Assembly: GCA_030145625.1 (NCBI GenBank) | Contig: JAQYVF010000004.1 | Location: 1-64,000, forward strand | Source of the DNA: Desulfocapsa sp. | GTDB taxonomy: Bacteria > Desulfobacterota > Desulfobulbia > Desulfobulbales > Desulfocapsaceae | Reading direction: 5' to 3' | DNA: 64,000 bases | Shown: positions 18,460 to 26,766 of the stretch, piece by piece | How the letters are laid out: each line of letters opens with the position of its first letter | Position numbering within the stretch: the first letter of the stretch is position 1 | The notes under the pieces: generated by a model | Told to the model about the DNA's origin: nothing | The model's input: the letters and a program-made list of their open reading frames with translations, nothing else | Databases searched by the model: none | Position numbers and translations under genes: made by a program

Positions 18460-20163
18460 ATGCATATCAAACTTGTTGCCATTAATGGCCGTTTTACTCA
18501 TTCATCCCTTGCTCTTTTTCACGTACGGAACGAGTTGGAAGAGCAGTGTCCGGGGGTCTCCACGGAAATTCTGCAGCTGACTATCCGAGATCCCTATTAT
18601 GAGGTGCTCCTGCATCTGAACCGGAATCAGCCTGCAGCAATCTTTTTTTCAGCAGCCGTGTGGAATTCCGAGCGTGTGCAGGAGCTGATCTGTGATCTTC
18701 ACTCGCTGCTGCCGTCCTGTCTCCTGGTGGTTGGTGGACCCCAGGCCGAGGTGGTGGGCAATAGTCTTGAGGGGGGAATTTGTACCGTGGTGCGTGGGGC
18801 CGTGGAGGCCGTGGAGAGGGAATTTTATGACGATCTGCTGCGGGGAGGCCTGAAACCTCGCTATGGCCAATCGTTTTTTCACATGGCCGAAAAACGTTTT
18901 TCCTCCCCTTACCGGGATGAGGATTTCAGCAGTCACTTGAAAAACCGTAATATCTACTATGAAAGTTCCAGAGGCTGCCCCTTCTCCTGTACCTACTGTC
19001 TCTCTTCTGCAGAGCATGGCATTGTTCACAAGGAGTTGGCCCAGGTGCGCCGAGAGCTTGATCAGATCATGGAACATAAACCGAGAGTTCTGCGTTTTGT
19101 GGATCGCACCTTTAATGATCTGCCGGAACGGGCACTGGCTCTGTGGCAGTTGGTTCTTGAGTATGATTCTGATGCGCTTTTTCATTTCGAGGTTGCCCCG
19201 GATCGTTTCAGTGAGGAGATGTTTGCTTTTTTGGCCACCATTCCCTTGGGCCGTTTTCAGTTTGAGATAGGCATTCAGTCTACCCATGAACCGACACTTG
19301 GTGCCATAAAGCGCAGGATTGATCCCCATGTCGCTGCCGAGACCGTGTCCCGGCTCGCAGCTTTAAACACTATTCATCTCCATGTTGATCTGATCCTCGG
19401 GCTCCCGTATGAGACGAAAGAGAGTTATCTGCAATCCTTTGCTGACGTCTTTGCTATGGGCTCCCATTATATTCAGATGGGGCTTTTGAAACTGCTGCCT
19501 GATACGGCCATCAGTCGTGATGCCCAATTGTTTGATTACCGGTCCTGCAGCAGGCCTCCTTATGCGGTCCTGGCAAACCGGTGGCTTGACCCGGAGTGTC
19601 TGCAGGATCTGTATTGGTTTTCCGAGTGTGTGGAGAAATTTTATAACAACAGATATTTTCCGTCCCTGTGGAACTATCTGCGCAGGAGGAATGAGGAGAG
19701 TATCTCTTTTTTCAGTAATCTGGTTAAGCTCTCCCATGAATATGGGCTTTTTCATCTGGCTGTGACGCAGGAACTCCTGTGTACCATCATCACCGCCTCC
19801 CTTGAAGGGCGGGAAGACAGGTCACTCATCTTACAGTTACTATCCTATGATTGGCTGCGCTGCGGTTATCGAACTCTTCCTCCATGTCTTAGTGCTGCAG
19901 AGGATAGTGAAAAAAAAGAGACCCTGAAAGACAAACTGTATCACCAACTGCCTCCGGATCTTCCCGGTCTCTATGAAAAAAAAGAGAGGAATCGATTTTT
20001 CAGGCAGTCTGTTTTTCATAGCTTTTCTGCAGCTTGTCTGCAGGAACTGGGGGTTGCAAAGGAAGGGTCCGGCTCTCTTGTTTTTCTGCAGGAAAGAGAG
20101 GCCACTCTGCTGCGCTTAAATCGGGCGCTCCTCATTCTTTCCTCTACCTTGGATAATAGTTGA
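18460..20163 (+). CDS. B12-binding-domain radical SAM protein (DUF4080 type)
   Basis: A 567-residue enzyme with an N-terminal cobalamin-binding-like Rossmann domain (about 1-130; VVGGPQAEVVG) and a radical SAM domain whose cluster ligands are Cys173, Cys177 and Cys180 (SRGCPFSCTYC). The C-terminal 130 residues resemble DUF4080. Known class B radical SAM enzymes of this kind do methylations or rearrangements; the substrate is unknown. The cobalamin domain lacks a clear DxHxxG motif, so base-off binding is uncertain. ATG 18460 is used because the family homology starts there (HIKLVAINGRF). The ribosome site is weak. It is divergent from the M1/ChaN gene across 136 bp. Confidence 0.85.
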   Translation: MHIKLVAINGRFTHSSLALFHVRNELEEQCPGVSTEILQLTIRDPYYEVLLHLNRNQPAAIFFSAAVWNSERVQELICDLHSLLPSCLLVVGGPQAEVVGNSLEGGICTVVRGAVEAVEREFYDDLLRGGLKPRYGQSFFHMAEKRFSSPYRDEDFSSHLKNRNIYYESSRGCPFSCTYCLSSAEHGIVHKELAQVRRELDQIMEHKPRVLRFVDRTFNDLPERALALWQLVLEYDSDALFHFEVAPDRFSEEMFAFLATIPLGRFQFEIGIQSTHEPTLGAIKRRIDPHVAAETVSRLAALNTIHLHVDLILGLPYETKESYLQSFADVFAMGSHYIQMGLLKLLPDTAISRDAQLFDYRSCSRPPYAVLANRWLDPECLQDLYWFSECVEKFYNNRYFPSLWNYLRRRNEESISFFSNLVKLSHEYGLFHLAVTQELLCTIITASLEGREDRSLILQLLSYDWLRCGYRTLPPCLSAAEDSEKKETLKDKLYHQLPPDLPGLYEKKERNRFFRQSVFHSFSAACLQELGVAKEGSGSLVFLQEREATLLRLNRALLILSSTLDNS

Positions 20164-20236
20164 GGGAACTTTTAAGGTACCCCTTAAGGCTATCGTTTCG
20201 CTTACTGGTGAAAAGGTGTGTTGTTGCAGAGGGTAG

Positions 20237-20284
20237 AAACACAACAGGCCCAGATCAATGTATTGATCTGGGCCTGTTGTGTTT
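20237..20284. terminator. Bidirectional terminator with perfect 22-bp stem
   Basis: AAACACAACAGGCCCAGATC begins a perfect 22-bp stem with loop TGTA. It ends in GTTT on the plus strand and AAAC at the start, so both strands finish with a short U run. It lies between convergent genes: the B12 radical SAM protein and the cytochrome. Confidence 0.9.
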
Positions 20285-20327
20285 GGTTCAGGAGTGTGTA
20301 AAGAGGAGTCTCTGTTACTTTATTCCG

Positions 20328-21482
20328 TCAATCCTTGGTGGTATGACAGACAAAACATCCGGTGCCTCCGACTCCGCCGTCGGCTATCATGGTAGAGTAA
20401 TCCCAGCGCAGCATAGATGGGTAGTCGCTGGCATGCGATACGTGGCAGGAGAGGCACATAACCGCATCGGAACCCGGGGTGACAACAGCACTGGAGGCAT
20501 CTGGTACACCCGTAGTTCTGCCGATCGGACTCCCGACGTCATAATTGGTATAGGCGGCATATTCGCCGGATGATGGGAGTGCCAGGTCAGTTGGGTGGCG
20601 GATAAAGGGTGAAGCGGCCACAGCTCCTATACCATCGGAAGTGCTCGTCTCAAGGGTGTGAAAATTTCCGTGACAGCTGGCACAGTACTGGCTCATGGTT
20701 CCATCAGGAGGTTCGATACCATTGGTGGCACTATGGCAGCTGAGGACGGATCCTCCACTACAGCCCAAGGCAACCGGGGCCGTCAGGGCTAAATATTCAT
20801 TGTGGACGCTGGCACTGGCATTTTCTTCCCAGTCCACATTTTCATAGCCCATGACCCCGAAAAGAAATCGATAGCTGTTGGCCGGTTCATCGGCAATATC
20901 CATTTTGCCGTCCAAATTCTTGTGATGGGCTCCACGGATTCCTTCTTTGGATGCATCGCCTGCAAAGCGATAACCGTGGCAACCGTTGGTGCCGGCACAG
21001 GTGAGATTGTCGGTGTTGACAATATATCCGTTGTCATGGAATGCTTGGCCAATACCACCTGGAGGGGCGTACAAGACAGCATCGGTACCGGTGAGTGGTC
21101 CAATGTTATGTCCTTTTCGGTCAGAGGCTCCGCCTCCTTTAAATCCGGTGATGTAGGCAAAGTTGCCGGCAGCAAGATCGGTGCCGCCAGTATGGTAGAC
21201 CTGTGGGAGCCTGCTGGTGCCTATGATCTCGATTGCACTGCTCCCTGCCTGGGCATGACAGCCAAGGCAGCTGCCGCGGGTCAGATTATCATTGGGAATG
21301 GCACTTGAATCAAAGTTCATGGGCTGACCGTCCTGACTGTTATGCATGGTGTGACAGTCAGCACAGTTACCGGTCATAAGCGCCTGCGCATCAGGGCTGA
21401 GGAACAGACCGACAAAGGTGACAAGTAACCCAAATTTGTAAAAAGTTGTTTTTCGTTTCCAGTAATTATCCTGTGTTTGCAT
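20328..21482 (-). CDS. Multihaem cytochrome c
   Basis: A 384-residue exported cytochrome. The start ATG 21482 follows AAAGGGGTGGGG; the signal peptide runs to about residue 34 (AQA). Five canonical CXXCH sites are visible: CADCH (40-44), CLGCH (72-76), CASCH, CLSCH and CFVCH. Two wider motifs, CAGTNGCH and CSGGSVLSCH, could hold further haems by unusual CXnCH attachment or may be ordinary cysteines. It is periplasmic or outer-surface. The gene is monocistronic with a strong terminator behind it and a 1-kb non-coding region ahead. Its redox partner is not apparent. Confidence 0.88.
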   Translation of the reverse strand: MQTQDNYWKRKTTFYKFGLLVTFVGLFLSPDAQALMTGNCADCHTMHNSQDGQPMNFDSSAIPNDNLTRGSCLGCHAQAGSSAIEIIGTSRLPQVYHTGGTDLAAGNFAYITGFKGGGASDRKGHNIGPLTGTDAVLYAPPGGIGQAFHDNGYIVNTDNLTCAGTNGCHGYRFAGDASKEGIRGAHHKNLDGKMDIADEPANSYRFLFGVMGYENVDWEENASASVHNEYLALTAPVALGCSGGSVLSCHSATNGIEPPDGTMSQYCASCHGNFHTLETSTSDGIGAVAASPFIRHPTDLALPSSGEYAAYTNYDVGSPIGRTTGVPDASSAVVTPGSDAVMCLSCHVSHASDYPSMLRWDYSTMIADGGVGGTGCFVCHTTKD

Positions 21483-22554
21483 AGCCCCACCCCTTTCCCT
21501 TGTAGTACCGTTGATCATCAAAAAAACGCTCTAAATCCTATACGTTAGATTGAATGCAAGCATCCCTGTTTTGTTTATATGCGCGTTATAATATGACTAT
21601 AACTTTTTTTATCTTTTTTTCCAACAGTTATTGAAATTTAAATGTCGGTTTTGTAGTTATGTGTTTATCGATATATGGAATTCCTTGATACGATTCACTC
21701 TTTTGTCTTCAGGCCTACGTATTTTTTTTTCAGACTCTCTCGAGAAATAGTGCTCATAGCTTAGGTCGGGATAACAGGACGAAGGCAATGGAATCGGGCA
21801 TCTTTTAGTGGCACCATTGAAAGGTTAGGCGGTTGCTTTTGTGTTACGCTGTCCTCAGCGGCCGGTTGGGTCGTTTTCCTGTGTGAAAAAGAGAGTATGT
21901 TTTTGTGAATGAATTGTGCCTTTTTGCTTCCTGTTTGTGCGCTGCATGATAAAAAAAATTAGCGAAAAAGTTCTGAGCTTTGTTACTGTTATTACGTTTG
22001 CACTGGCTCCTGTCAGGGGATGCAGGTGGATGGGAATGATGAAAGTTGTAATTGTTTCAGCTAATGGGAATGATATTCAGTGTTTTGTAATGGGCAGGGG
22101 ACGGGAGGGGAGATGGAACAGGTTTTTGTTTTACAGAAGACCAAATGTCCTTGATGGGGTGGAAGGGCATGGATCTGCTTTTTTCGATAGATTTTTTGCT
22201 TCTTATAAGGATGGAAAATTGAGAGTGTCCGTTGTTATTCATTTTTAATGAATGGCCCAATAGTTATGCGAGGAGTGGCACATTGTGTTAGTTATGAAGT
22301 GCTTCTTTTTTTGCCCTTCCAGGAAGTGTTAGAGTTCATGCTTATCTATTGTTAAGTGAAAGGCAATATGCTTTCATTGTCATCCTAAACAGCTGTTACA
22401 TTGATTTTACTTTGACCTGTTATTAAGTACTATTTTGTAATACAATTGCACGTGTCTTGTCTGTCATGTTTATGAAAGAATGGTTGATTGATGAGGGGAA
22501 TCTGTTATGTTTTGATCACTGTTTCTCCCGCTGATTTGCATAAGGAGTATCAAT
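21483..22554. other. Long A/T-rich intergenic region
   Basis: About 1.07 kb upstream of the cytochrome gene and of the zinc-ribbon gene. It contains homopolymer T tracts near 21606-21630 and 21722-21731 but no convincing gene, hairpin or riboswitch. A 110-codon frame at 21916-22248 has no clear ribosome site and odd composition and is not called. The region must hold the promoters of both flanking genes. Confidence 0.5.
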
Positions 22555-22797
22555 ATGTTTTTTAGAGTCATTGCTTTTATTGTAGGACTTATTTCTCTGA
22601 CTGCCGGGCTGTGGAATTATGATAGTGAATTAACCACAGCACCTGTTCCGGTGGTGACCGGTGGCTTGGTTATGTTGATAGCGGTATTTAATCTTTTGCC
22701 CCAGGTTAAACGTTGTTCCTCTTGTAACAAAAAGATTCCAAAGAAGGTTGCCGCCTGTCACTTTTGTGGTGCTAAACAGCCGCCGCTGGATTCATGA
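22555..22797 (+). CDS. Small membrane protein with C-terminal zinc ribbon
   Basis: An 80-residue protein after AAGGAGTATCAAT. Two hydrophobic helices (about 4-22 and 30-49) are followed by a cytoplasmic zinc ribbon with Cys54, Cys57, Cys68 and Cys71 (RCSSCNKK and ACHFCGAK). The layout, a membrane hairpin with a treble-cysteine tail, is seen in many uncharacterised bacterial proteins. It stands alone, so no function can be proposed. Confidence 0.8.
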   Translation: MFFRVIAFIVGLISLTAGLWNYDSELTTAPVPVVTGGLVMLIAVFNLLPQVKRCSSCNKKIPKKVAACHFCGAKQPPLDS

Positions 22798-23091
22798 GAA
22801 ACGGCTGCTGTCCGTTTGCTGAAAAACATTTGGATGCCACTGAAAACAGGGGCATCTCTTTGTAACTGTGTTTTTTGTTGAGCTGGTATTTTCTTCTTTT
22901 GTCTGCTGCTATGTGGGCTGTCATCCCCACGTATTGAGTGATCCGAAAACAGCGGTCCCACTATTCCCTGAATTAAATTCTCAAAGAGTGCTGAATGATC
23001 ACCTATTAGTGGATTTTTGTTTTTATTTTGCATATACCTTGAGTGTGACAAAAGAGTTTCTGATGACCATAAATCTTCAGGCCATCTCGGT

Positions 23092-23162
23092 GTCATTCCC
23101 GCGTGGACGGGAATCGAGGATGTTTTTCAAAATACTTCGGGTTCCCGTCTACGCCGGAATGG
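23092..23162. repeat. REP pair of the GTCATTCCCGC type, second copy
   Basis: GTCATTCCCGCGTGGACGGG faces GGGTTCCCGTCTACGCCGGA. It is the same repeat as at 7794-7865, including the flank CATCTCGGT. Between the zinc-ribbon gene and this repeat (22798-23091) I see nothing else callable. Confidence 0.82.
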
Positions 23163-23370
23163 TTTTGTAGTAAGGGTATAGTGTCTATATATCAGTACGT
23201 TGCCAGGGGGCCATAAAGGAATATCTTGTTTTTTATGCAAACGAGTTGAACTCTTTTTGAACAGTAGTGCTTTCAGCTTGGTGGCATGTAAAAATTTTGC
23301 AGCAGGTAAGGGCGTGCGTAGAGAGATGAGTCATTCTTTCCGGCGACGTTGCTTTGCCGGGGAGAAAAGT

Positions 23371-24552
23371 ATGACGTTGTTTCGTATCAAAACTATTAAT
23401 GCTATTGCTCCGGAAGGACTGAAACTCCTGGGAGAGGAGTTTACGGTAGATCCAGGAGACGAGAATCCCCATGGCATTCTTGTGCGTAGCTCTCAGGTGG
23501 ATGTGGAGGATTTTCCCGGGTTGCAGGCGATAGCCCGTGCAGGCGCCGGAGTAAATAATATTACCGTGGACAAGGCTACGGAAAAGGGGGTGTGCGTATT
23601 TAATACTCCGGGGGCCAATGCCAATGCCGTGGTTGACCTGGTCTTTCCCATGATTGGCATCTGGTTACGTAATATCTATCAGGGGATTGCCTTTTGTCGC
23701 TCACTTGCCGATGTGCCACCGGATAAGGTGAATGGGGAAGTGGAGAGTCGCAAGGCCGCCTTCCGTGGTGTGGAGATTGCCGGGAAAACTCTGGGTGTTA
23801 TCGGCCTCGGACAAATAGGGGTGAGATTGGCCAATGGCGGTATACAACGGTACATGCAAGTCTATGGTTTCGATCCCTTTCCCAGTTTGGATAATATCCA
23901 TAATCTCCTGCCGGAAGTGACCGTGACTCGTGCCATGCACGACACCTTAGCCCAGGCTGATATTGTTAGTCTTCATTTGCCCGTGAATGAGAAGACCACC
24001 GGTATGGTCAATACGGAATTTATTGGCAAGATGAAACCGGGGGCCATTCTGGTGAATTATGCCAGAGGGCCTATTGTGGATGAGGATGCAGTACTTGCTG
24101 CTTTGGATTCAGGACACCTGGAGGCCTTTATCTCAGATTTTCCCACTCCCGGCATTGTTAACCACGCTAAGACCCTGGTTACTCCTCATCTTGGTGCCTC
24201 TACTCAGGAGTCAGAAGGAAACTGTTCCTGTATGGCTGTGAAGGAACTGTCAGCCTATCTGCGTTACGGTAATATAACGCACAGCGTCAATTTTCCCAAT
24301 ATCGAGTCTATTCCGGCAGCCACTGTTCATACCCGTTTGATTATAATAAATAAAGATGTGCCGGGAATGATCGGTTTTGTCACTAATATCCTAGGCAATC
24401 ACGGGATTAACATTGTCAGCTTCAAAAATGAGTCCAATGGGAAGGTTGGCTACAATATCATCGATGTTGAATCTTCTCTTGAGGACGATATTGTCGCAGA
24501 GATTGAAGCTAATGAAAATGTAACCAGGACCCGTCAAATTCAATTTGCCTAA
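23371..24552 (+). CDS. serA: D-3-phosphoglycerate dehydrogenase
   Basis: A 393-residue NAD-dependent 2-hydroxyacid dehydrogenase with a C-terminal ACT domain. It would oxidise 3-phosphoglycerate as the first step of serine synthesis. The nucleotide fold has GVIGLGQIG near residue 155. The catalytic Arg is in ARAGAGVNNI/NYARGPIVDE and the catalytic His in TPHLGASTQES. The last 75 residues (TRLIIINKDVPGMIGFVTNI) are an ACT domain expected to bind serine for feedback inhibition. I start at ATG 23371 after GGGGAGAAAAG; an extended frame upstream adds an unconserved tail. The length of about 390 matches the short SerA class. No serB or serC is adjacent. Confidence 0.88.
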   Translation: MTLFRIKTINAIAPEGLKLLGEEFTVDPGDENPHGILVRSSQVDVEDFPGLQAIARAGAGVNNITVDKATEKGVCVFNTPGANANAVVDLVFPMIGIWLRNIYQGIAFCRSLADVPPDKVNGEVESRKAAFRGVEIAGKTLGVIGLGQIGVRLANGGIQRYMQVYGFDPFPSLDNIHNLLPEVTVTRAMHDTLAQADIVSLHLPVNEKTTGMVNTEFIGKMKPGAILVNYARGPIVDEDAVLAALDSGHLEAFISDFPTPGIVNHAKTLVTPHLGASTQESEGNCSCMAVKELSAYLRYGNITHSVNFPNIESIPAATVHTRLIIINKDVPGMIGFVTNILGNHGINIVSFKNESNGKVGYNIIDVESSLEDDIVAEIEANENVTRTRQIQFA

Positions 24553-24678
24553 CAGGATTATTCAGGGTATTATTGATAGATAGCGGCTTTGTGGATGGCT
24601 CGGGATTGAATGTTTTGAACAGTCTCAGTGGAAGAAAATAGAATATTTTAAAATATCCTTAACGAACATGGAGAGAAT

Positions 24679-25557
24679 ATGAGTATCAGAGTACGTTTTA
24701 TCGTGATAATTGGTATTTTGAGTACGTTGGCCAGTGTTGTGCTTGCTTATGCCAGTTATCAGTTCAGTGTTAAGAATGCCATGGAAGATGCCAAGACTCA
24801 GGGAGCCATTGTCTTTAACATGATTGATTCTTCCAGGATGTATTTTAAGAAATCCCAGCGGCCTCTGGTCGCTGAGTTGGTTGAGGATGATCGTTTTTAT
24901 CCGGAGATAATGTCCGGATTTGTCATGACCCGTGGCGTGTGGGAAATTTTTGAGAAACGTTTTCCCGGATACGTTTTCAAGCAGGCTACCATTGATCCTC
25001 TGTATCCTCCTAATAAGGCTGATGCTGATGAGAAAGAACTCATCAAGTCTTTTGCGGATAATAAGGAAATGAAAAATACGGAGGGGGTTATGGCCAAAAA
25101 CGGCAAACAGTACTATTATTTTGCCAGGCCGGTGGTTGTGGAAGGTCCATGTCTCCGTTGTCATGGAACGCCTGAGGAAGCCCCTAAGGATCAGATAGAA
25201 ATTTACGGCATAGATCATGGGTATGACTGGAGTAAAGGGCAAGTTGTTTCCACATCCATTGTCTATGTTCCCTTGGAAAAAGCCATGGCAGCTGCGAAAA
25301 AAGCAGCTACTTCTCTGTTTGGCATGGGGGCCGCCGGTATCGTCATTCTCATGGGAGTGATCTGGCTCTTTCTTAGTAGTGGCGTGGTTGCTCCTTTAGC
25401 TAAGCTCCAGGAAAAGACTACTCAGATCAGCCTTGGAAAAGAGCTTGATGAGGAGATCGGTGTTCACAGTAAAGATGAGATTGGTGACCTGGCCAAGGCC
25501 ATTGATCGATTACGTATCAGTACTGCTAAACTCCTGAAACGCTGTGCCGGGAAATAG
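24679..25557 (+). CDS. Tll0287-like (DUF3365) haem sensor with HAMP, copy 1
   Basis: A 292-residue membrane protein. A transmembrane helix (7-28) leads to a periplasmic DUF3365/Tll0287-like PAS-fold domain with a c-haem site CLRCH (158-162). A second helix (about 207-230) and a HAMP-like segment follow, and the protein ends at once (RLRISTAKLLKRCAGK). Known relatives use this domain as the sensor of kinases or chemoreceptors; here the output domain is missing. A paralogue with the same layout is at 47963-48862. It probably senses redox state or a haem ligand such as NO or CO and signals by pairing with another protein. Confidence 0.85.
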   Translation: MSIRVRFIVIIGILSTLASVVLAYASYQFSVKNAMEDAKTQGAIVFNMIDSSRMYFKKSQRPLVAELVEDDRFYPEIMSGFVMTRGVWEIFEKRFPGYVFKQATIDPLYPPNKADADEKELIKSFADNKEMKNTEGVMAKNGKQYYYFARPVVVEGPCLRCHGTPEEAPKDQIEIYGIDHGYDWSKGQVVSTSIVYVPLEKAMAAAKKAATSLFGMGAAGIVILMGVIWLFLSSGVVAPLAKLQEKTTQISLGKELDEEIGVHSKDEIGDLAKAIDRLRISTAKLLKRCAGK

Positions 25558-25603
25558 GTGATAAAAAAAGCCGGAGGCGACTAAAGGTGGCCTAAAAGCT
25601 AAA

Positions 25604-25744
25604 GGCCACCTTGCAAAATTGCCTTTTCGCCCAAACTCTTCGTTATGAGAAAAATTTCATCCTCGGAATATCAAATATATGCTTGCGGTAAAATTTTTTT
25701 CATGCATCGATTTTGAACGAAAATTCTAATTTATCAAGGTACCC
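25604..25744 (+). mobile_element. 141-bp MITE-like element, copy c
   Basis: A full-length 141-bp copy from GGCCACCTTGCAAAATTGCC to TAATTTATCAAGGTACCC, flanked on both sides by TAAA (25600-25603 and 25745-25748). It lies 46 bp after the haem-sensor stop codon. The centre contains TCCTCGGAATATCAAATATA, as in the other copies. Confidence 0.9.
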
Positions 25745-25750
25745 TAAAAG

Positions 25751-25795
25751 CAAAGCAAAGCAAAGCAAAGCAAAGCAAAGCAAAGCAAAGCAAAG
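25751..25795 (+). repeat. Pentanucleotide microsatellite (CAAAG)9
   Basis: Nine uninterrupted copies of CAAAG preceded by AAAAG, abutting the target duplication of MITE copy c. It is non-coding. Copy number is likely to vary by slippage. It lies between the element and a terminator, so it does not obviously affect a promoter. Confidence 0.95.
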
Positions 25796-25835
25796 GGGTG
25801 TTGGCGCAGTCGTTGCTGTCAACGCCCCTTTTTTT
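25792..25835. terminator. Rho-independent terminator
   Basis: GGGG-T-GTTG pairs with CAAC-G-CCCC around a loop of about 16 bases, followed by seven T on the plus strand and preceded by AAAG on the other. It could end transcripts from the haem-sensor gene read through the element. Confidence 0.7.
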
Positions 25836-25894
25836 GTTTTCTGACTACCCACAAAGCTCAGTCGCTTTCTTGAGGCCATCTTGAATAATTCGTC

Positions 25895-25990
25895 GAAAGA
25901 GGGGACTGATTTTATTTTTCTATAACGTAGCCGGGAGACAGAATTTTTTTCGCAAAAAGCCACGAAAAAAATTCAGTCCCCTACCTTTGT
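25895..25990 (-). repeat. GGGGACAGAATT-type repeat, copy 2 (inverted)
   Basis: The reverse complement matches 7682-7774 over nearly its full length: ACAAAGGTAGGGGACTGAAT at one end and AAATCAGTCCCCTCTTTCG at the other, with CTGTCTCCCGGC inside. It lies 41 bp beyond the stop codon of the roadblock gene. Confidence 0.78.
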
Positions 25991-26030
25991 AAGAAAAATT
26001 TAATCTGTTGTTATATGAAAGTGAAGAGGG

Positions 26031-26708
26031 TTAGGCTATGACTTTTGTAAACTCTTCCATGAATTCTTTTTCCAGTTCATAATCGTTGATTTCTTTGCAG
26101 AGTAACTCCGCGAGGGCGGGAAGGGTGTCTTTGGAAATTGCTCCCTGTTGAGCCCAGAGCTCTATGGTGTCCTTCATGACCGGCCCGGCAATGGGGCCGA
26201 TGGCCATGGCTAACGAATCCTTGATCTGTTCCAGGATGGGAGCCATATCTGCGCCTATTTCTGCTTCTTTTGGTGGGGTCTGCGGCGGAGGCGGTGTGGA
26301 CTGGGGTGCTGCGGACGCAGGTTGAGGCGGTGCTGCTGTCTGGGGGGCGGATGGTGTCATGATGGACTTGGCCATGGATGTTTCGATGTCTCCGATTAAC
26401 ATTCCCATGGTCATGGCAATAAGGGATTTGTTTGCACCGGGTTCACAAATAATGACAAGGAGTGCAGCCTTGGCCATGGGGTTGATAATGAGCATTGATT
26501 CGTTGAATTTGAACTCGATAGTGCTGAAGTCAAGTTGAGCCATGTGACCCATTTGAACAGTGCGGGCAAGTAGGCTACCGATGGTTTTGATACTGTTTTC
26601 TTTGAAAATAGGGGGCATCTTGCTGCCGGCGATTTGTTGGTCGCTGGTATAGACAAAGCAGCCAAGAACGCCGGGGAGCATGGTGATTTCCTGAAGCAAT
26701 GAATCCAT
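26031..26708 (-). CDS. Roadblock/LC7-domain protein
   Basis: A 225-residue cytoplasmic protein. Residues 1-115 have the alternating helix and strand pattern of the roadblock/LC7 fold (MLPGVLGCFVYTSDQQIAGS; ALLVIICEPGANKSLIAMTM). A Pro/Ala/Gln-rich linker (about 118-150) follows, then a C-terminal helical domain (155-225). Roadblock proteins dimerise and regulate small Ras-like GTPases such as MglA in bacterial polarity and motility. No GTPase gene is in the window. The gene directly follows the response regulator, which has its own roadblock domain, so the two products may pair. Confidence 0.8.
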   Translation of the reverse strand: MDSLLQEITMLPGVLGCFVYTSDQQIAGSKMPPIFKENSIKTIGSLLARTVQMGHMAQLDFSTIEFKFNESMLIINPMAKAALLVIICEPGANKSLIAMTMGMLIGDIETSMAKSIMTPSAPQTAAPPQPASAAPQSTPPPPQTPPKEAEIGADMAPILEQIKDSLAMAIGPIAGPVMKDTIELWAQQGAISKDTLPALAELLCKEINDYELEKEFMEEFTKVIA

Positions 26709-26766
26709 TGTAATTGTCCTTAGAATTTGACTTGTTCCGATTCTCTCTTATGGGGATAATGATTGG

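Noticed and set aside
21916..22248. 110-codon frame in the long gap before the zinc-ribbon gene
   Set aside because: No clear Shine-Dalgarno sequence, no recognisable fold and an irregular composition; chance frame is the simpler reading.
25751..25795. CAAAG tract considered as a CRISPR-like array
   Set aside because: The unit is 5 bp with no spacers and no cas genes; it is a simple microsatellite.
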